64,000 nt of DNA from Parietichytrium sp. I65-24A (taxonomy: Eukaryota; Sar; Bigyra; Thraustochytrida; Thraustochytriidae): positions 1 to 64,000 of the forward strand of contig BLSF01000097.1 of NCBI GenBank assembly GCA_012862575.1, in the 5' to 3' direction. The position numbers and the translations under genes were made by a program. Shown here in pieces: positions 62,602 through 64,000 of the stretch; position 1 is the stretch's first letter, and each line of letters opens with the position of its first letter. The notes beneath the pieces are model-generated. The model saw only the letters and a program-made list of their open reading frames with translations. It was not told the origin of the DNA and made no database searches.

Positions 62602-63976
62602 TTACTCCAGCCGAATCTTGCCGTTTGCAAACTCATCTGGCACTAATGTTGATCCTGCATTCGCTGGCTTCATGGGAACTTGAAACTCATACGCAGCATA
62701 CGGAAACCTCCCTCCACGAAGCATCAACTCGGTCTGGTATGGAGTTAGATCAAGCATATTATGATACGAATGAATTGGGGAGTTGTATTCATGAGAGCGC
62801 AACCTTCCTTCGCCATCAAAACGAGCGGCTTGCTTATCGTACATTTTACTATATGTGTGCCCCTGGTGAACCTGCTCGTAGAATTCTGGACTGTAATGAA
62901 GCCTCGAGTGCAAATGACGAGGTCCCGATGAGTTCCACGGATGAAGTTCCGGCTCATCGTGATCCAGTAGGAGCTCATGCTGGTTTTGAAGTCTTTCCAC
63001 AGCCTTCAGCAGAGCGAAGCGACGGTCCTTTAAAGCCTTGATCTTGTCTCTCATCATTCTCTCTTTCCCTTTACTATACGCCTCCGGAAGTTCGTACTTA
63101 AGTTTCGACTCAGCGTCTACTTCAGACTCGAGCGCAGCGATTCTTCTCTCCAGGCCCTCAATTTTGGCTCCCCTTGCTTTGAGGTCTTCCCAAAGTACGC
63201 TCCCCACATGTCGATCATAATGTCGATCCTGAAGATGTGCGTCCCGTGGGCCATATAACCTTTGAGTGCTTTCTCGGTGATCGTGGTCGTAAGAGTTGTT
63301 GGAAGGGCCACCAAGGTTTCTTACCGGGTCCTTGCTTGCTATTTTGTCATGATCGCGAGTCAGATCCGCGAACAACTCCCGAATTAAAGAGCTTTTGATG
63401 TCGCTGTGTGAAGAAGGTGCAGACGATGATTTGACGAGAATGTCCGGGTTTGATTTGAAGCGGAGAAGCAGCTCAGCTCCAAATGAAGAGTTTCTCGCCA
63501 AGACCTGGAACTCAAGCGCTGATAGGCCCACATTCGGTTTAGTCTTGGCAAACTTTTCAAAAATTCGCCCGCCAATAAAGTGATCGGAAAAGCCGATCAC
63601 TTGAAGGATTTCTAGAAACTGTTCCTGGGGAACTAAACCGGTTTGGCTCTGATGTTCTACACTGTGATATCGTTGGTATAATTGCCCAGACAAGAAGTCC
63701 ACAAAGTTAGGAGTAGACGAATCAACCCTTGCCAGCCAAGGCTCGGATCCAAAGAGGTCGTCGACTAATCGAAAGAAAGCCTCTTCCGAGATGCCAATAC
63801 TTCTATTTCTGCGAATGAAACGACAGCTAAATCTGTTACAACAACCTTTCCTGATCTTCTCAAAATACTACAAGGACTCACTTCTCAAAAGCTTGGCCAA
63901 GGTGAAAAAGCTTGCTCAGTTCCGGCCGACCTCTAAGCGGCTCTGCATTAACTTGTTGCTGCGCTTGAAACTCGAA
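62602..63976 (-). CDS. Partial protein with an EF-hand-like N-terminal part and a central coiled coil (5' end off window)
   Basis: The last two exons seen are 63882-63976 and 62602-63808, with a 73-base GT-AG intron (gtgagtcc...ttcgcag). An in-frame stop would end the read at 63977-63979 unless another acceptor (cacgatag) is used there; no ATG lies in the exon, so at least one more exon is upstream. The protein starts ...ELSKLFHLGQAFEK|NRSIGISEEAFFRL. Helix-loop-helix patterns (GLVPQEQFLEILQVIGFSD; GLSALEFQVLA) recall degenerate EF-hands. A coiled coil (KIEGLERRIAALESEVDAES, KDKIKALKDRRFALLKAVER in part) follows, then a His/Tyr-rich tail. I do not recognise the family. Confidence 0.6.
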
Positions 63977-64000
63977 CTATCGTGCCGAAAAATTAGCCTT

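Overview
This window looks like nuclear DNA of a flagellated unicellular eukaryote. It holds an inner-arm dynein heavy chain, an ARF-family GTPase, COP9 signalosome subunit 5, an SFT2 Golgi protein and GT-AG introns. The wording of the CSN5 and EF-hand proteins reminds me of stramenopiles (oomycetes, labyrinthulomycetes); this is from memory and not proven. I see no operons, tRNA, rRNA, CRISPR array, retroelement or viral element.

Nineteen protein genes are called. In order they are: a partial NSF-like AAA ATPase (-, 1-2604); a class 3 lipase (+); a two-MIT-domain protein (+); a coiled-coil protein (-); ARL1 (+, three exons); a SANT-MINDY deubiquitinase-like protein (-); a four-EF-hand protein (+, three exons); a U1-type zinc-finger protein resembling WBP4 (+); a disordered protein (-); a second disordered protein (+); a 1606-residue SPX/VTC-like, TIR/HET-like and TPR fusion (-); a Bacteroidetes-type PurM AIR synthase (+, three exons); a small coiled-coil protein (-); a KCC-type cation-chloride cotransporter (+); an orphan (+); SFT2 (-); a 4390-residue dynein heavy chain in one exon (+); CSN5 (+, three exons); and a partial protein that runs off the right edge (-).

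The layout is nearly strand-alternating. Head-to-head gaps are long (1.4-3.6 kb). Tail-to-tail gaps are short (0.16-0.75 kb), except the last, which carries two copies of an unusual hairpin-rich repeat. Short tandem arrays with units of 2-15 bp, different each time, sit repeatedly within a few hundred bases upstream of start codons. Introns are few, short (about 60-210 bp) and mostly confined to the 5' part of genes, which fits reverse-transcription-driven intron loss.

The genes do not form one pathway. They cover membrane traffic (AAA, ARL1, SFT2, MIT), ubiquitin and Nedd8 removal (MINDY, CSN5), purine synthesis, ion transport, flagellar motility and splicing. The strongest candidate for something undescribed is the polyphosphate-polymerase-like/TIR-like/TPR fusion. 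Next are the hairpin repeats at 60.7-61.6 kb, the AAA protein with a degenerate second ATPase domain and possible SPRY tail, and the bacterial-looking PurM that has gained introns.
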